This document shows, piece by piece, positions 16,937 through 26,890 of a stretch of DNA of 64,000 bases. A model generated the notes under the pieces. It worked only from the letters and a program-made list of their open reading frames with translations, made no database searches and was not told the origin of the DNA. Both the position numbers and the translations under genes were made by a program. Position 1 is the first letter of the stretch. Each line of letters opens with the position of its first letter. Source of the stretch: Cyanobacteria bacterium TGS_CYA1 (lineage in GTDB: Bacteria > Cyanobacteriota > Vampirovibrionia > Obscuribacterales > Obscuribacteraceae); the NCBI GenBank assembly GCA_026129135.1, contig JAHCIQ010000010.1, positions 58,210-122,209 on the forward strand, given 5' to 3'.

Positions 16937-19576
16937 TTAGTTAGTTGCCTCCACACTGAGCACCTGCGCAAGAGCAATTAATTTGCGCAAATTAGCTGCA
17001 GTGATTTTTCCAGTGAGCTTGGTTTGACCAGTGGTCGCAATTTGTACGATATCGGTCAATCCGGCTTGTTTGAGCAGTTTCATGAGCTCGTTTGAGACTG
17101 GTTTAGTCACATTGAGCGTTACTCTAACTTCCAGTTTGTCACCAGGCTTGCTTGCTTTCAGAGCCGTTTGCAGCTTGGCATCGAGTTTTGACTTTTTGTT
17201 TGCTACTTCTTCAAGGTCTTTGAGGGGTTGGGCTTTAGGTCTTGGCTCGGGAAGCGAAGCGAGATAATCGGCTTTCTTCTCTTCTTTAGGAGCATTAACT
17301 GGATATGGCATCGCTCTTGATTTTGTTTGGGCAACACCTTCTGCATTGCCGTTAGACGAGCCAGCCAATGGGGGTGGTGGCAAACAGCTTGGAGCTGGTG
17401 AGTGAGCCGCTAGCTGATTGTATGCTTTGCGTTTGGAAACGCGACCCATTACGCCGGGGCCTCCAGCACCGCCAGCTCCACCAGCGCCGCCGCCTCCAGC
17501 GAAAAATCCACTTGCGGGGGCACCGCTCATTTTGTCGCATTCTATTGTGGCGTCATAGCTCACACCATCAGGCATTTCGACCGGAACGGCCACTGTCTGA
17601 AGTTTGCCATTCTTGGTTACTGTTTTTTCTTCGACCGCTACAAACGAGGTGTAATTGGTCATGATGTGATGATCGAGTGCAGTGCGAATAATCTCGTCTT
17701 TGATTTCTTTCTTAGGATTACCGCTTTGAGCACCCATCCAATCTTCAGACATTAATCTGTCTACTTTGGCACGCGCCCAGATTGAGGCTACCCCTTTGTT
17801 GGATGAAGACTCCTCTGGAAAAGAGACATTCATTGTTTGCTTATAAGGCTTGCCTGCCTGATAACCAGTCAGGGTTACAGTGCCAGCGCCGGGTTTGAGA
17901 TAGCGCCCTTTGATATATAGAGGTTTTTGAGCCCAGACATCGTTTACGTTTTTGGGAAAAACTTCTTTTACTTCCACGCCATCGAAAGCAACTTTGACAT
18001 CAGTCAGAACTGGCGATGCGATGCGCTGATAGAATTTCTTGCCAACTTCGTCCCCACTGGAATTGAGCAGCACGTATTCGGCTTCGCCGCCGCCTTCTTT
18101 TGCCATGCCGTCAATCAAAAATCTGTTGACACTATTGCCGGTGCCAAAGGAGAACCAGCGAGATTTATCTCGTGATTTGTTGATCAGTCCCAAAATTTCC
18201 ATATCGTTGCCAACATATCCGTCGGTCATGAAGGTGACGATGCGCAATCTATGGTCATCTGCTGGAATGGTGAGCATCTTGGTGATCGCTTCTGCCATCC
18301 AGGTGCCGCCGTTTGCATTGAGTGAGTGAATGAATTTTTTCGCTTTGGCACGCATGGCTTCAGACGATGGTTGTGGTTCGTTGAACAATAATTTTTGAGT
18401 GTCGCTGAATGCAATTATCTGGAAAGTGTCATTTGCATTCATGTGATCAACGATATAGCTTAAAGTCTCTTTCGCTTTTTCGAGCGGCGGTCCGCTTTGC
18501 GAACCAGAGCAATCAATCAAGAAAACCATTTCTTTGGGGGCTACGGTTTCTGGTGTCACGCGCTTTGGTGGCAGCAACATCAAAGTAAAATAGCCAGAGC
18601 CGTCGTGCAGTTTTGGCTCTCTATAAGTTAGATAACCACTCTTCAGTTTTTCGCCAGCAACGTCCCAGGAAAGAACGAAATCTTTATTTGGAATAGTGCT
18701 CTTGTTCATGAGCGAAATCGAAGCGTGGCTAGAATTAGGTTGATTGACGCTGACTTCATGCAACTCGGACTTGAGATTACTTAGTCCGACACCAGCATCG
18801 ATATCAACATATATGGAAATGTCATGTCCTGCGCGTGTGCCTTTAGCCGCTACAGGAGGTGTGATTTTGGATGCATCGCCAACTCTGTCGGTATCCGCAA
18901 TGCGTCCACTTCCAGATTTGGATCCGCTTGTATTGCCCGGTATAAAGCGCGGCCCTACGACTGTTGGAAAATTGAAAGTGTATTTGCCATCGTCGTAAGG
19001 AAGCAGGTCAATATATTGAATTGTGATCTCGACTTCTTTGCCAGGTTCGATATTGGCTACCGACTGAGTAAAAATGTTAGGACGTTCTTGATCCAGAAGC
19101 GAGGCCACCTGCCCTGCTTCTTTGGCTCTATCATAAATTTCTTTTGCTTCTTCTTTCTTTTTGATGGTACCGCGTACAGTGCGCGATCCCACTTTCATCA
19201 CCATGTCATCCACTGCTGCCGTTTCGGAAAGCGGGAATGTGTAGACTGCTTCGATCTTGTGATCATAGGGATTATGAAAAACTTGTTTGACTGTGACATG
19301 ACTCACATAACCCGATATTTTTGCCTTAACATCGGTATGCTTCAAAGGGCACTGTCCGACCCGTTTTCCAGTCGGTGACATCGCTAAAAGCATGCCTGAG
19401 CCTTCGCCATCGAAACTTGTTTTGTTCGCATCCTTACTTTGTGCTTGAGGTACACCAGATGGTTTGGATTGAGTCGTGCTTCCGTATCGTGCTTCTAAGG
19501 GCAATGTCGAGCTGAGCGAAAGACATGTCTGGACAGCGACTGTCAATAACGCTATCTGTCGTTTGTTTGTGAACAT
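16937..19576 (-). CDS. exported VIT and VWA domain protein
   Basis: About 879 residues from ATG 19576; a GTG at 19588 would add four. After a signal peptide comes a VIT domain (ISGYVSHVTVKQVFHNPYDH through LLPYDDGKYTFNFP). A VWA domain follows with an intact MIDAS motif DCSGSQSG. A glycine-run linker (AGGGGAGGAGGAGG) and a proline-rich segment lead to a C-terminal domain of about 95 residues (LEVRVTLNVTKP to LAQVLSVEATN). VIT/VWA proteins resemble inter-alpha-trypsin inhibitor heavy chains and are thought to act in surface adhesion or assembly. Transcribed alone. Confidence 0.87.
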   Translation of the reverse strand: MFTNKRQIALLTVAVQTCLSLSSTLPLEARYGSTTQSKPSGVPQAQSKDANKTSFDGEGSGMLLAMSPTGKRVGQCPLKHTDVKAKISGYVSHVTVKQVFHNPYDHKIEAVYTFPLSETAAVDDMVMKVGSRTVRGTIKKKEEAKEIYDRAKEAGQVASLLDQERPNIFTQSVANIEPGKEVEITIQYIDLLPYDDGKYTFNFPTVVGPRFIPGNTSGSKSGSGRIADTDRVGDASKITPPVAAKGTRAGHDISIYVDIDAGVGLSNLKSELHEVSVNQPNSSHASISLMNKSTIPNKDFVLSWDVAGEKLKSGYLTYREPKLHDGSGYFTLMLLPPKRVTPETVAPKEMVFLIDCSGSQSGPPLEKAKETLSYIVDHMNANDTFQIIAFSDTQKLLFNEPQPSSEAMRAKAKKFIHSLNANGGTWMAEAITKMLTIPADDHRLRIVTFMTDGYVGNDMEILGLINKSRDKSRWFSFGTGNSVNRFLIDGMAKEGGGEAEYVLLNSSGDEVGKKFYQRIASPVLTDVKVAFDGVEVKEVFPKNVNDVWAQKPLYIKGRYLKPGAGTVTLTGYQAGKPYKQTMNVSFPEESSSNKGVASIWARAKVDRLMSEDWMGAQSGNPKKEIKDEIIRTALDHHIMTNYTSFVAVEEKTVTKNGKLQTVAVPVEMPDGVSYDATIECDKMSGAPASGFFAGGGGAGGAGGAGGPGVMGRVSKRKAYNQLAAHSPAPSCLPPPPLAGSSNGNAEGVAQTKSRAMPYPVNAPKEEKKADYLASLPEPRPKAQPLKDLEEVANKKSKLDAKLQTALKASKPGDKLEVRVTLNVTKPVSNELMKLLKQAGLTDIVQIATTGQTKLTGKITAANLRKLIALAQVLSVEATN

Positions 19577-19620
19577 AGGTATTCCCACTCCGGTAGGTAA
19601 AAAATAGTCGCCAAATGTCG

Positions 19621-19641
19621 GGAAACGCGTGGCGCGTTTCC
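19621..19641. terminator. strong GC-rich hairpin between two minus-strand genes
   Basis: GGAAACGCG at 19621-19629 pairs perfectly with CGCGTTTCC at 19633-19641 around a 3-base loop. It lies between the stop of the 218-aa secreted protein gene (19697) and the start of the VIT/VWA gene (19576). There is no long T-run on the minus strand, so it may be a weak terminator or an mRNA-stabilising hairpin. Confidence 0.4.
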
Positions 19642-19696
19642 TTTGCCTATATCTCCAGACTAGAATCCGGAAGCCTTTTTAGACATAGGGTTTAGC

Positions 19697-20353
19697 CTAG
19701 TCTCGCGCCGGTGAGTTGCCTGAATCCATTTCAGGGTACGGGGTCACACGCAGGCTCAAAATGCGTGCCTTGCCAGTTTTTAGATCTTTGCATGGACCGC
19801 CTTCAATCGAACTTACATATAAAAGGGCAAGGTCGAAGCCGTTGGTCAAAACACAAATGGTTCCGGCCGGCTTGTCGAGCGACTTTGGCGGGTTTTCGCT
19901 CCATGTCTGGACCAGACTTTCTGATATGGATGGGTCGAGCTTGACTAGAATACGAGCCTTGTTTCGATTAATGGGTAGTTCGAGCGAACTAACCCCGCTT
20001 TCGACTTCGAACTCCTTACTTATATAAGGATTTTCTGCCAGGTTTTCGTTGAGCTTAGATTGAATATCGTCGATATCGTTTTGCAGACTGGGAAAAGAAC
20101 GTTTTCTCATAAGCATAGCAAGACGTTTCTTGGTATCGTCCAATTGCAAAAGCAACTTCTGATCAGCTTTTAGACTTGCTTGCGCAATCAATTGCAGACG
20201 CTTGTAAGTCTGTTGAATTATTTCGGATTTCTGGGCCCATGCCGCTTGCAGGTGACTGGCTAAACAAATGCAAGAAGCAAAAAAACAGGCTGACAGCATA
20301 CAGCCTGTTCTTGCTGTTGAAGCGGAGGATTTAGTGTGTGTGTGATCTCTCAT
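19697..20353 (-). CDS. secreted protein of unknown function (218 aa)
   Basis: A signal-peptide-like N-terminus with several cysteines (CMLSACFFASCICLASHLQAAWAQ) precedes a helical region (residues about 45-100, rich in Gln, Leu and Lys, probably coiled coil). A more compact C-terminal part has a hydrophobic strand and a final Asp/Ser-rich tail. It overlaps the upstream 93-aa gene by 23 bases, so the two are an operon. Family not recognised. Confidence 0.6.
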   Translation of the reverse strand: MRDHTHTKSSASTARTGCMLSACFFASCICLASHLQAAWAQKSEIIQQTYKRLQLIAQASLKADQKLLLQLDDTKKRLAMLMRKRSFPSLQNDIDDIQSKLNENLAENPYISKEFEVESGVSSLELPINRNKARILVKLDPSISESLVQTWSENPPKSLDKPAGTICVLTNGFDLALLYVSSIEGGPCKDLKTGKARILSLRVTPYPEMDSGNSPARD

Positions 20354-20612
20354 TCAGGTCGCGCAAGGCTAGATCCATTTCGGATAGCCAGGTGCCTGGC
20401 ACTTCTACAAGTTGTTTCTTTTCTAAAAGGGCTAATTCTTTGAGGTCCCACAGGTAATCGAAGTCATCCTGATAGAGTTTGCTCATTTTGCGGCGATTTT
20501 GTCTAGCGAATAACTTGTTCAAGTTATCCTGTAAAGTCGCAATGTCTACTTTGACCAACTCTGTTTCGTTGGTCGGAACACCAGCCTGTGCTGTTCTTTG
20601 TTTGGTCACCAT
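20331..20612 (-). CDS. small hypothetical protein (93 aa)
   Basis: 93 residues, soluble and strongly charged, probably helical (LQDNLNKLFARQNRRKMSKLY). There is no signal peptide. A GGGGGC stretch precedes the ATG at 20612. It is upstream of, and overlaps, the 218-aa secreted protein gene. Not recognised. Confidence 0.5.
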   Translation of the reverse strand: MVTKQRTAQAGVPTNETELVKVDIATLQDNLNKLFARQNRRKMSKLYQDDFDYLWDLKELALLEKKQLVEVPGTWLSEMDLALRDLNERSHTH

Positions 20613-20744
20613 GACAAAAGCCCCCGGTTAAGGAAGTCGGAATTTAGCTGAATCTAATATTCCCACTCTGGCTGAAAACAGCACACAAAGCCGGTAGTCA
20701 AGTGATTAAATGTGAAGACCCGGCAGCCTTAAGCTGCTCTGACC

Positions 20745-20918
20745 TTAGGCGCGACGCTTGCGGGCGGCTTCGGCTTTGCGTTTTCTTTTAACGCTGGGTT
20801 TTTCGTATCTTTCGCGGCGCTTGATTTCTGACAAAATTCCAGCTTTCTGGATTTTTTTCTTGAAGCGCTTGAGGGCCTGCTCGATACTTTCCCCTTCCGC
20901 TACTCTAACCTCTGACAA
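20745..20918 (-). CDS. rpsU: 30S ribosomal protein S21 (bS21), TTG start
   Basis: Translating the minus strand from TTG 20918 gives 57 residues: [14 protein letters not shown], then [30 protein letters not shown] and a basic [13 protein letters not shown] tail. This matches bS21 in length, the VRV-E-E-S-I-E-ALKRFK opening and the R-R-YEKPS-R-K centre. An in-frame TAA lies two codons upstream, so the TTG is the only plausible start, and AGGGGTGA sits 8 bases before it. S21 binds the 30S platform near the anti-Shine-Dalgarno end of 16S rRNA. A structured leader precedes the gene. Confidence 0.93.
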   Translation of the reverse strand: MSEVRVAEGESIEQALKRFKKKIQKAGILSEIKRRERYEKPSVKRKRKAEAARKRRA

Positions 20919-20948
20919 TGCTTATTCACCCCTCAGGTCGTCAAATGA

Positions 20949-20988
20949 ATATCTGGCACCGGATATGACCGGATAGCTATCCAGATAT
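20949..20988 (-). promoter_or_regulatory. two-stem structure in the rpsU 5' leader
   Basis: ATATCTGG (20949-20956) pairs perfectly with CCAGATAT (20981-20988). Inside lies a second hairpin formed by two CCGG blocks separated by six bases. On the minus strand this sits about 30 bases before the TTG of rpsU, in its likely 5' untranslated region. A ribosomal-protein leader acting in autoregulation is the natural hypothesis; no match to a known leader class is claimed. Confidence 0.5.
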
Positions 20989-21071
20989 GAAAAGCTATAA
21001 CGTTTGCCATATTAGCACCCATTTTCAGGGTCAACAAGCACATGGGCGCGTTTCTTCACGCTCTGCTTAAC

Positions 21072-22655
21072 TTAATAGGAAACGTGAGACTTGAGAAAGG
21101 CTGCATAATTCGATTTCGTTTCTGCAAATTCTTCACTGGATGCGCCATACAGCTTGGACTGGGCGTCTATCAGCCTCTTGTAAAGTGCCTCGATATTCGA
21201 TTTGTCCTGAGGTTTGATTGTAAATCTGTTTTTGTACTCGAGCATAGCTATCTGGTCGTTTAGTGCGTTGAGAGTTTTCACGCTTTTAAGACCGCCGGAG
21301 AGCACGAGTATTTTGCAGACTTTATCGTACATGGAAAGAACATCTTCTCCAGAACTCCTTGCAAACAGACTTTTGCAACAGTTGCCAATCTGCCAGGCCC
21401 CATCGAATGCGTCATGATCGCCAGCTTTAGCAGATGAAAGCCTGATGTTCAACGCTTCTGTGTACATAGTGAATGGTGCGCTCGTCATGGTCGAAGTGTT
21501 TTCGAGCGATTTACCCCAGTGTTCAAGAAACGCCGCGGCTGCTGGATTTTTTGCTCCGAGCACCTTTTCAATGCTTTCAATAGCTAGCTCTGATACTGGT
21601 TTTACTTGTTTATAATCTTTGTTCAGTTTGACTCTGGCAAGCAGAGCGTTGTTTATTGCAAAGCGGATATCTTTGTCGCCGAATTTCTTTGCTATTTCAA
21701 GTGCTCTTGGTACCCTGGTTTCGTCACTATAATCCATGGAGCTCAATTTGTCCGCACCAATTATGGTGTCTTCCCAGAGTTGCTTGTCTTTTTTTGAACA
21801 AGGTACAAATGCGCTCTGCGGCCAGTATTTGTTCAAATTCAAAGCGAGGGCATTCGCTTCTTTTTGTTTTGCAAGGCCTTTTAGCGTTGCTAATTTATCG
21901 AAAGAAGGTCCTGCAATCTGCCAATCTAAAATGTCGAAATCAGTTTTACGATAAGCCAAAACCTGTGAAAGAAGTTCGTCTGCTTCTTGATATTTTTTTG
22001 TGGCTATCAGACATTTTGCTAGTTGATGGCGGCCGAAAGCGATTTGTTTTTGATGAAATTTGACGTCTTCTCCGCTATTCAAAATTCTCAAAGCCTGGCG
22101 ACAAAGCACTTCGGCTTCGTTAGCTTTTTTATTTTCAGTCAACCATCGAGACAGTTCAATCAGCTCGCTAGCCAGGTCAAAGCGGTCATCGTTGCACATA
22201 TACTGTGGATTTGCAAGGTGAGAGACAGCCTGTGTCATTATGGCCGATGCTTTGGAGTAATTATTCTGGCTTCGATAGAGTTTGGATAATGCGGCACAGT
22301 TTTCAAATTCATAATCAAAAGATTTTGACGGCGCCCATTCTTTTTGTCCGATGATTAGGGCTTTGAGGAACATTTTTTCTGCTTTGGCGTAATCTTTGTT
22401 ATCGAGATAAAGTTGCGCCAGTTCTTCAATCGCATTCGCTCGATATTGAAATCCGTTTTTCTCTCCTTCGGCTGCCGCTTGCAGATAAAGAGATTCGGCG
22501 CGGGCGAAATTCTTCTTCTCTGCCTCATCGCGAGCTTGATCTTGTAATTTCGATGCTCTGTCGTTATAGGCGAAACCGTATTGGGTGCCAATACCAATTA
22601 CGGTGGCATTGGCCAGCAGTAGTGAAATGATGAATCTTTTGCTTTTCACGATCAC
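21072..22655 (-). CDS. exported TPR protein (about 527 aa)
   Basis: The open frame reaches 22682 but would overlap the upstream gene. GTG 22655, two bases after that gene's TAG and preceded by AGGGG, is the better start. The product has an N-terminal hydrophobic segment (RFIISLLLANATVIGIG) and then several TPR units (RAESLYLQAAAEGEKNG, KAEKMFLKALIIGQ, EAEVLCRQALRIL, EADELLSQVLAY), with a more divergent helical C-terminal half. It is the second gene of a two-gene operon with a related exported TPR protein. Confidence 0.8.
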   Translation of the reverse strand: MIVKSKRFIISLLLANATVIGIGTQYGFAYNDRASKLQDQARDEAEKKNFARAESLYLQAAAEGEKNGFQYRANAIEELAQLYLDNKDYAKAEKMFLKALIIGQKEWAPSKSFDYEFENCAALSKLYRSQNNYSKASAIMTQAVSHLANPQYMCNDDRFDLASELIELSRWLTENKKANEAEVLCRQALRILNSGEDVKFHQKQIAFGRHQLAKCLIATKKYQEADELLSQVLAYRKTDFDILDWQIAGPSFDKLATLKGLAKQKEANALALNLNKYWPQSAFVPCSKKDKQLWEDTIIGADKLSSMDYSDETRVPRALEIAKKFGDKDIRFAINNALLARVKLNKDYKQVKPVSELAIESIEKVLGAKNPAAAAFLEHWGKSLENTSTMTSAPFTMYTEALNIRLSSAKAGDHDAFDGAWQIGNCCKSLFARSSGEDVLSMYDKVCKILVLSGGLKSVKTLNALNDQIAMLEYKNRFTIKPQDKSNIEALYKRLIDAQSKLYGASSEEFAETKSNYAAFLKSHVSY

Positions 22656-22657
22656 AT

Positions 22658-24253
22658 CTAGCCCCTGCCGCAACCGGGACACGCCTTGGCTTCGGAAAGG
22701 ATTGCTGCATTCAGCCTGTCTTTCATGACTTTAGCTTCGCTTAGATTGCCTGATTTTTCTAAATATTCTTGATATAGATTGAGAAAATCTTTGGGATAGC
22801 GATCGCCAAAATAAAGAAATTTGCTCTTGTTGTATGACCGGTCATAACCATCTTTAACACGATTCAAAAATTTGCCTGCGGCGTCCAAATTGCCCAGTTT
22901 CATTTTGATCATCCCAAGGGTCTGCACATCTCTGCTCACACTGTAGTCCAGATCTAGCGTCTTGCTGCTATATTCTTTGTGAAACAATTCTAGCTTGGAT
23001 TCTAAAATGCGATTGGCGTTTTGAAAATCGTTTTGCTGCAAATAGATTGAAACAAGCTTATCGTCTACATCTCCTGATTGCATATTTTGTTTTTTCTGGA
23101 GCGAACGCAATCTTTCAAAAGTTGCTGCAGCTTCTTTTGGCTTGTGGGCCGACAAGTAAAATGAGCCCAGGCTGGATAAAGCGTTATTCAAAGAATGTTG
23201 ATCTGCACCTGGATTTTTTTCATACAGAGCCAAACTTTTTTTCTTTGAAACCTCGGCTTGAGCAATGTTTTTGGCGTTGAGAAGATATTCAGCGTGCTGG
23301 TCGTAAGTTCGACTCATAAGTCGAATTTCGTTCGCAGCCAGTTTTTCACGCATCAATACGACCTTAGAATAAGTCTTCGCTGCGTCTTCAAATTTTGAAT
23401 GCGAATTTTGATTTCGCGCTTGCGTCTCCAGAAACTCAGCCAGCTTCAAACTAATCAGTCCCTTTTTCTCCTGCAGAGCCAGAGCTTGCTCTAGTGCGGT
23501 TTCCTCAGGACTGGGCTTTGATATCTTGTTTGGAAATAAATGTGCCAATTCATTTGAGCCGGGACATAAAGACACTGCATGAAGAGCCGTTGCTAGTGCC
23601 TCTGTATTGTTGCCAGCATATTTTTTTATTGCTCGCGCTGCCCGGCGGGTTATTCTGCGCGCTTCCACAGCCCTTGCAAATCCAGATTTCATGCACTTGT
23701 CCATTGCTTCTGCAAGCTCGGTTGCACCAGCGCCTTTGTTAGACTCCAATATGTCTATCGAACTATCCAGTAAATCGGCAGCGTCAGAAACTTTGCCAGA
23801 ACGAGAATAAAGATAGGCAAGTTTATTTTGAACTTCGGCTATTTTAGGGCTGGTCACAGGAAAGGCTTCTTTGCGAATCGCAAGTGCTTGTTCGTAGTCA
23901 GACGCGCTTATATTCCCGTTGAGTTCAAGAAATCTGGCATTGAGCATCAATGTGTCAGCAAGCCAGACATTTTTTTCTGGTTGAGCTGCACCTAATTTTT
24001 CGGCCAATTCTTTAGATTTAGCCAGGCTATCAAAGCAGAGCTTGTAGGTCTTATTTGTGTCTGACTTTCGTTCTTTTTTCTCTTTCTCATAGACCTTCAA
24101 AAATCTGTCAGAGTCTTGCATCAGCTTTTGAAGTTGATTCTTAACAGGCAGATTTTGGTCGGGTGCTCCCTGGCTAGGAACACTAATAAACGCGCCGGCT
24201 GCAATTCCGATTGAAAGAGCGAGCAGACGTAAAATATCTTTTTTCTTGTCCAT
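22658..24253 (-). CDS. exported TPR protein (about 531 aa)
   Basis: The ATG at 24253 is chosen over GTG 24259. A signal peptide (ILRLLALSIGIAAGAFISVPSQG) is followed by an all-helical protein with TPR-type repeats (ELNGNISASDYEQALAIR, KLAYLYSRSGKVSDAADLL, ALSSLGSFYLSAHKPKEAA). The extreme C-terminus has a CPGCGRG tail with two cysteines that could bind metal or form a disulfide. Upstream partner of the TPR gene at 21072-22655, with a two-base gap. Confidence 0.8.
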   Translation of the reverse strand: MDKKKDILRLLALSIGIAAGAFISVPSQGAPDQNLPVKNQLQKLMQDSDRFLKVYEKEKKERKSDTNKTYKLCFDSLAKSKELAEKLGAAQPEKNVWLADTLMLNARFLELNGNISASDYEQALAIRKEAFPVTSPKIAEVQNKLAYLYSRSGKVSDAADLLDSSIDILESNKGAGATELAEAMDKCMKSGFARAVEARRITRRAARAIKKYAGNNTEALATALHAVSLCPGSNELAHLFPNKISKPSPEETALEQALALQEKKGLISLKLAEFLETQARNQNSHSKFEDAAKTYSKVVLMREKLAANEIRLMSRTYDQHAEYLLNAKNIAQAEVSKKKSLALYEKNPGADQHSLNNALSSLGSFYLSAHKPKEAAATFERLRSLQKKQNMQSGDVDDKLVSIYLQQNDFQNANRILESKLELFHKEYSSKTLDLDYSVSRDVQTLGMIKMKLGNLDAAGKFLNRVKDGYDRSYNKSKFLYFGDRYPKDFLNLYQEYLEKSGNLSEAKVMKDRLNAAILSEAKACPGCGRG

Positions 24254-24294
24254 AATCACCGGGTGCTTAGCTTCAGCACCAAATGTGGTGACAG

Positions 24295-24834
24295 CTAGTT
24301 GTGACCGTGGGCGGCTTCGCTTTGAGCCTGGTCAAGAGATTTGGTTTGATTCCCGGGCAATAAGCTTTTTGATGGATCTTCGTAAATTTGCTGATTGAAT
24401 AATTTGCCCCAAGTTTTTCCAGCGCGAGCCAGAATAGGGAATTTATAATTCAATGGTGGGGCGTAAATAATGGCTGTTGGTTTCGTGCTGTCTGCAGCGT
24501 TCAAGACCAGGTTGGCTATTTTTGTGCCAGCGCCTCCGGCAACCATGTCTAAGCCGGGGATTAAAAAGAAGAAAGATGTTATGAAAAACAAAGGTCCAAT
24601 GACCATGTGGCACAACATGCCTTCTCTCAATTTGACCAGTGAGCCTTGCTTGGGCGGAAAATGCAAAAGCCAGGGCGAAATGACAGTAAATGGCAGAAAG
24701 CCGGACCAATAGTGGCAACGTCCTAAAATCAAGGCATTCCAGCCTTTATATAGATACGAGCAACCTAACGCAAACAGCAAAGCGCCGATTGCCCAGATTG
24801 CAGGTTGCGGTAATCCACTCAGAAAATAATGCAT
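24295..24834 (-). CDS. membrane protein of unknown function (179 aa)
   Basis: Starts at ATG 24834. About three hydrophobic segments (AIWAIGALLFALGCSYLY, FLPFTVISPWLLHF, MVIGPLFFITSFFFLIPGL) are followed by a roughly 80-residue soluble tail ending in acidic and His residues. No family is recognised. It lies 36 bases upstream of the two-gene TPR operon on the same strand and may be its first gene. Confidence 0.6.
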   Translation of the reverse strand: MHYFLSGLPQPAIWAIGALLFALGCSYLYKGWNALILGRCHYWSGFLPFTVISPWLLHFPPKQGSLVKLREGMLCHMVIGPLFFITSFFFLIPGLDMVAGGAGTKIANLVLNAADSTKPTAIIYAPPLNYKFPILARAGKTWGKLFNQQIYEDPSKSLLPGNQTKSLDQAQSEAAHGHN

Positions 24835-25005
24835 TTTGACAACTCGCTTCTCAAAAAATGACCGCTACTTATTAGCACTGCTAGTAATTTAGTTTACAAC
24901 TTCTTCACCAGATCAGCACGTCTTTGCCTGCTTGCCATGAGTAATTAAGTAGAATAGCCAAATCTATATAGATAGGTTTACTGAATCCACCTCCAGAGGA
25001 AACCC

Positions 25006-26802
25006 ATGGAAGTCCATAAAACCATGAAACGCGACACCAAATGCGCAGATTGCGTCGAAGCCAAAATCGGTCAAGAAGTTTGCGTGGCAGGCTGGGTAAA
25101 TGTCAGGCGCGACCTGGGAGGTCTGATATTCGTCGAGCTTCGCGACCCCACAGGCAAATTGCAGCTCGTTGCCGACCCCAATATCAATAAAGAAGCCCAC
25201 CAGATATTCTCTGGTCTGAGAAGCGAATTTGTCATTATCGCCAAAGGCAAATTGACCAAACGCCCCGAAGGTACCCAAAAAGCGGACCAGGCATCTGGGA
25301 CAGTCGAGCTTTATCCAAGCGAAGTGGCACTTTTGAATACCGCCGCACCTCTTGCTTTCCAGCTAGACCAGGCGGCATCGGTCGATGAGGGCTTGAGGCT
25401 TAAATACCGCTTTTTAGATTTGCGCCGTCCGGAGATGCAACACAATCTTCGCACCCGTCACAAAGTCACGAATGCGATTCGCATGTATCTCGATAAGCAA
25501 GAGTTCATCGAGGTCGAAACTCCAATTTTGACTAAAGCCACCCCTGAAGGCGCTCGCGACTTTTTGGTCCCAAGCCGTCTGAACCCCGGCTCCTGGTATG
25601 CATTGCCGCAGTCGCCCCAGCTCTTCAAGCAAACTCTAATGATGAGCGGAATAGACAAGTACTATCAAGTTGCTCGTTGTTTCCGCGACGAAGACCTGCG
25701 CGCCGACCGTCAGCCCGAGTTCACCCAGATAGATATGGAAATGTCTTTCATCGACGAAAACGACATCTTCAATATGACCGAAGGGCTATTGAAAGACGCT
25801 TTTGCAGCTGCCGGATTCGAGATTCAGATTCCGTTCCAGCGCATGACCTATGCCGAAGCAATGGGCAAATACGGCTCCGATAAGCCCGACCTGCGCTTTG
25901 CGATGGAAATAAAAGATCTGTCCGTGATTGCCAAAAATTGCGGCTTCAAAGTGTTCAAAGACGTTGTCGAAGGTGGCGGTGTTCTGAAAGCGCTCTGTCT
26001 TGAAGGTCAGGCTGGCAAGAAATCGCGCAAGGACTTTGATGGCTTCCAGGAATTCGCCAAGGATTTTGGAGCTAAAGGTCTTGCCTTCCTTGAATTCAAC
26101 GAAGGTGGCGTGCGCTCGTCTGGTATCGACAAGCATTTGACACCAGAAGAAATCGAAAAAATGAGAGAACTCGCCGGTGCAAAACAAGGCGATTATCTCT
26201 TGATGATTGCTTCTAGCGACAAAATAGCAGCAAACGTAATGGGACGTCTGCGTTTGAAAATTGCCGAAGAGTTAGGTCTCATCGACGAAAGCAAACATGT
26301 CTTGCTTTGGGTAGTCGACTTCCCTCTCTTCGAGTACGACGACGAAGAACAGCGCCTGGTCGCTGTGCACCATCCATTTACAAGTCCTCGTCTTGATGAT
26401 TTGGAGAAAATCAAAACCGATCCTCAAGCAGCACGCGCTCGCGCTTATGACGTCGTCTACAATGGCGTCGAGATTGGCGGCGGCTCTATTCGTATCCACG
26501 ATAGAGGCGTTCAAGAACAGGTCTTCGAGTCTATCGGACTTGATTTGCCTCACGCTCAAGAGAAGTTCGGATTCTTGCTCAAAGCCCTTGAATCGGGCGC
26601 TCCCCCCCACGGTGGAATTGCTCTTGGTCTAGATAGAATTGCGATGTTGCTTACAGGCTCCAAGTCAATACGTGACGTTATCGCATTTCCAAAGACACAG
26701 TCTGGTGGTTGTCCCATGACCGAGGCACCGTCTGCGGTGCCGGCTGAGCAATTGAAAGAATTGCACTTGACCCAGAAAGAGAAGGAAAAGGTCAGGTCCT
26801 GA
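25006..26802 (+). CDS. aspS: aspartyl-tRNA synthetase
   Basis: 598 residues, the usual length for bacterial AspRS. ATG 25006 has AGAGGA at good spacing. The N-terminal OB-fold anticodon-binding domain ([15 protein letters not shown]) is followed by class II motif 2 ([18 protein letters not shown]), the bacterial GAD insertion, and motif 3 ([13 protein letters not shown]). It charges tRNA-Asp; whether it is discriminating or also charges tRNA-Asn cannot be decided here. It stands alone in a plus-strand block. Confidence 0.97.
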   Translation: MEVHKTMKRDTKCADCVEAKIGQEVCVAGWVNVRRDLGGLIFVELRDPTGKLQLVADPNINKEAHQIFSGLRSEFVIIAKGKLTKRPEGTQKADQASGTVELYPSEVALLNTAAPLAFQLDQAASVDEGLRLKYRFLDLRRPEMQHNLRTRHKVTNAIRMYLDKQEFIEVETPILTKATPEGARDFLVPSRLNPGSWYALPQSPQLFKQTLMMSGIDKYYQVARCFRDEDLRADRQPEFTQIDMEMSFIDENDIFNMTEGLLKDAFAAAGFEIQIPFQRMTYAEAMGKYGSDKPDLRFAMEIKDLSVIAKNCGFKVFKDVVEGGGVLKALCLEGQAGKKSRKDFDGFQEFAKDFGAKGLAFLEFNEGGVRSSGIDKHLTPEEIEKMRELAGAKQGDYLLMIASSDKIAANVMGRLRLKIAEELGLIDESKHVLLWVVDFPLFEYDDEEQRLVAVHHPFTSPRLDDLEKIKTDPQAARARAYDVVYNGVEIGGGSIRIHDRGVQEQVFESIGLDLPHAQEKFGFLLKALESGAPPHGGIALGLDRIAMLLTGSKSIRDVIAFPKTQSGGCPMTEAPSAVPAEQLKELHLTQKEKEKVRS

Positions 26803-26890
26803 TTTGGTGTCCAAGCTCGTAAGAGTGCCAAAAACTAGGGCTTTTACCATCCACTGCAAGCTTTTGCCGTGTTAAAATGCCAGGAAGATG

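Noticed and set aside
18824..19378. 184-codon plus-strand frame
   Set aside because: Antisense to the VIT domain region, Cys/Phe-rich nonsense composition, no start signals.
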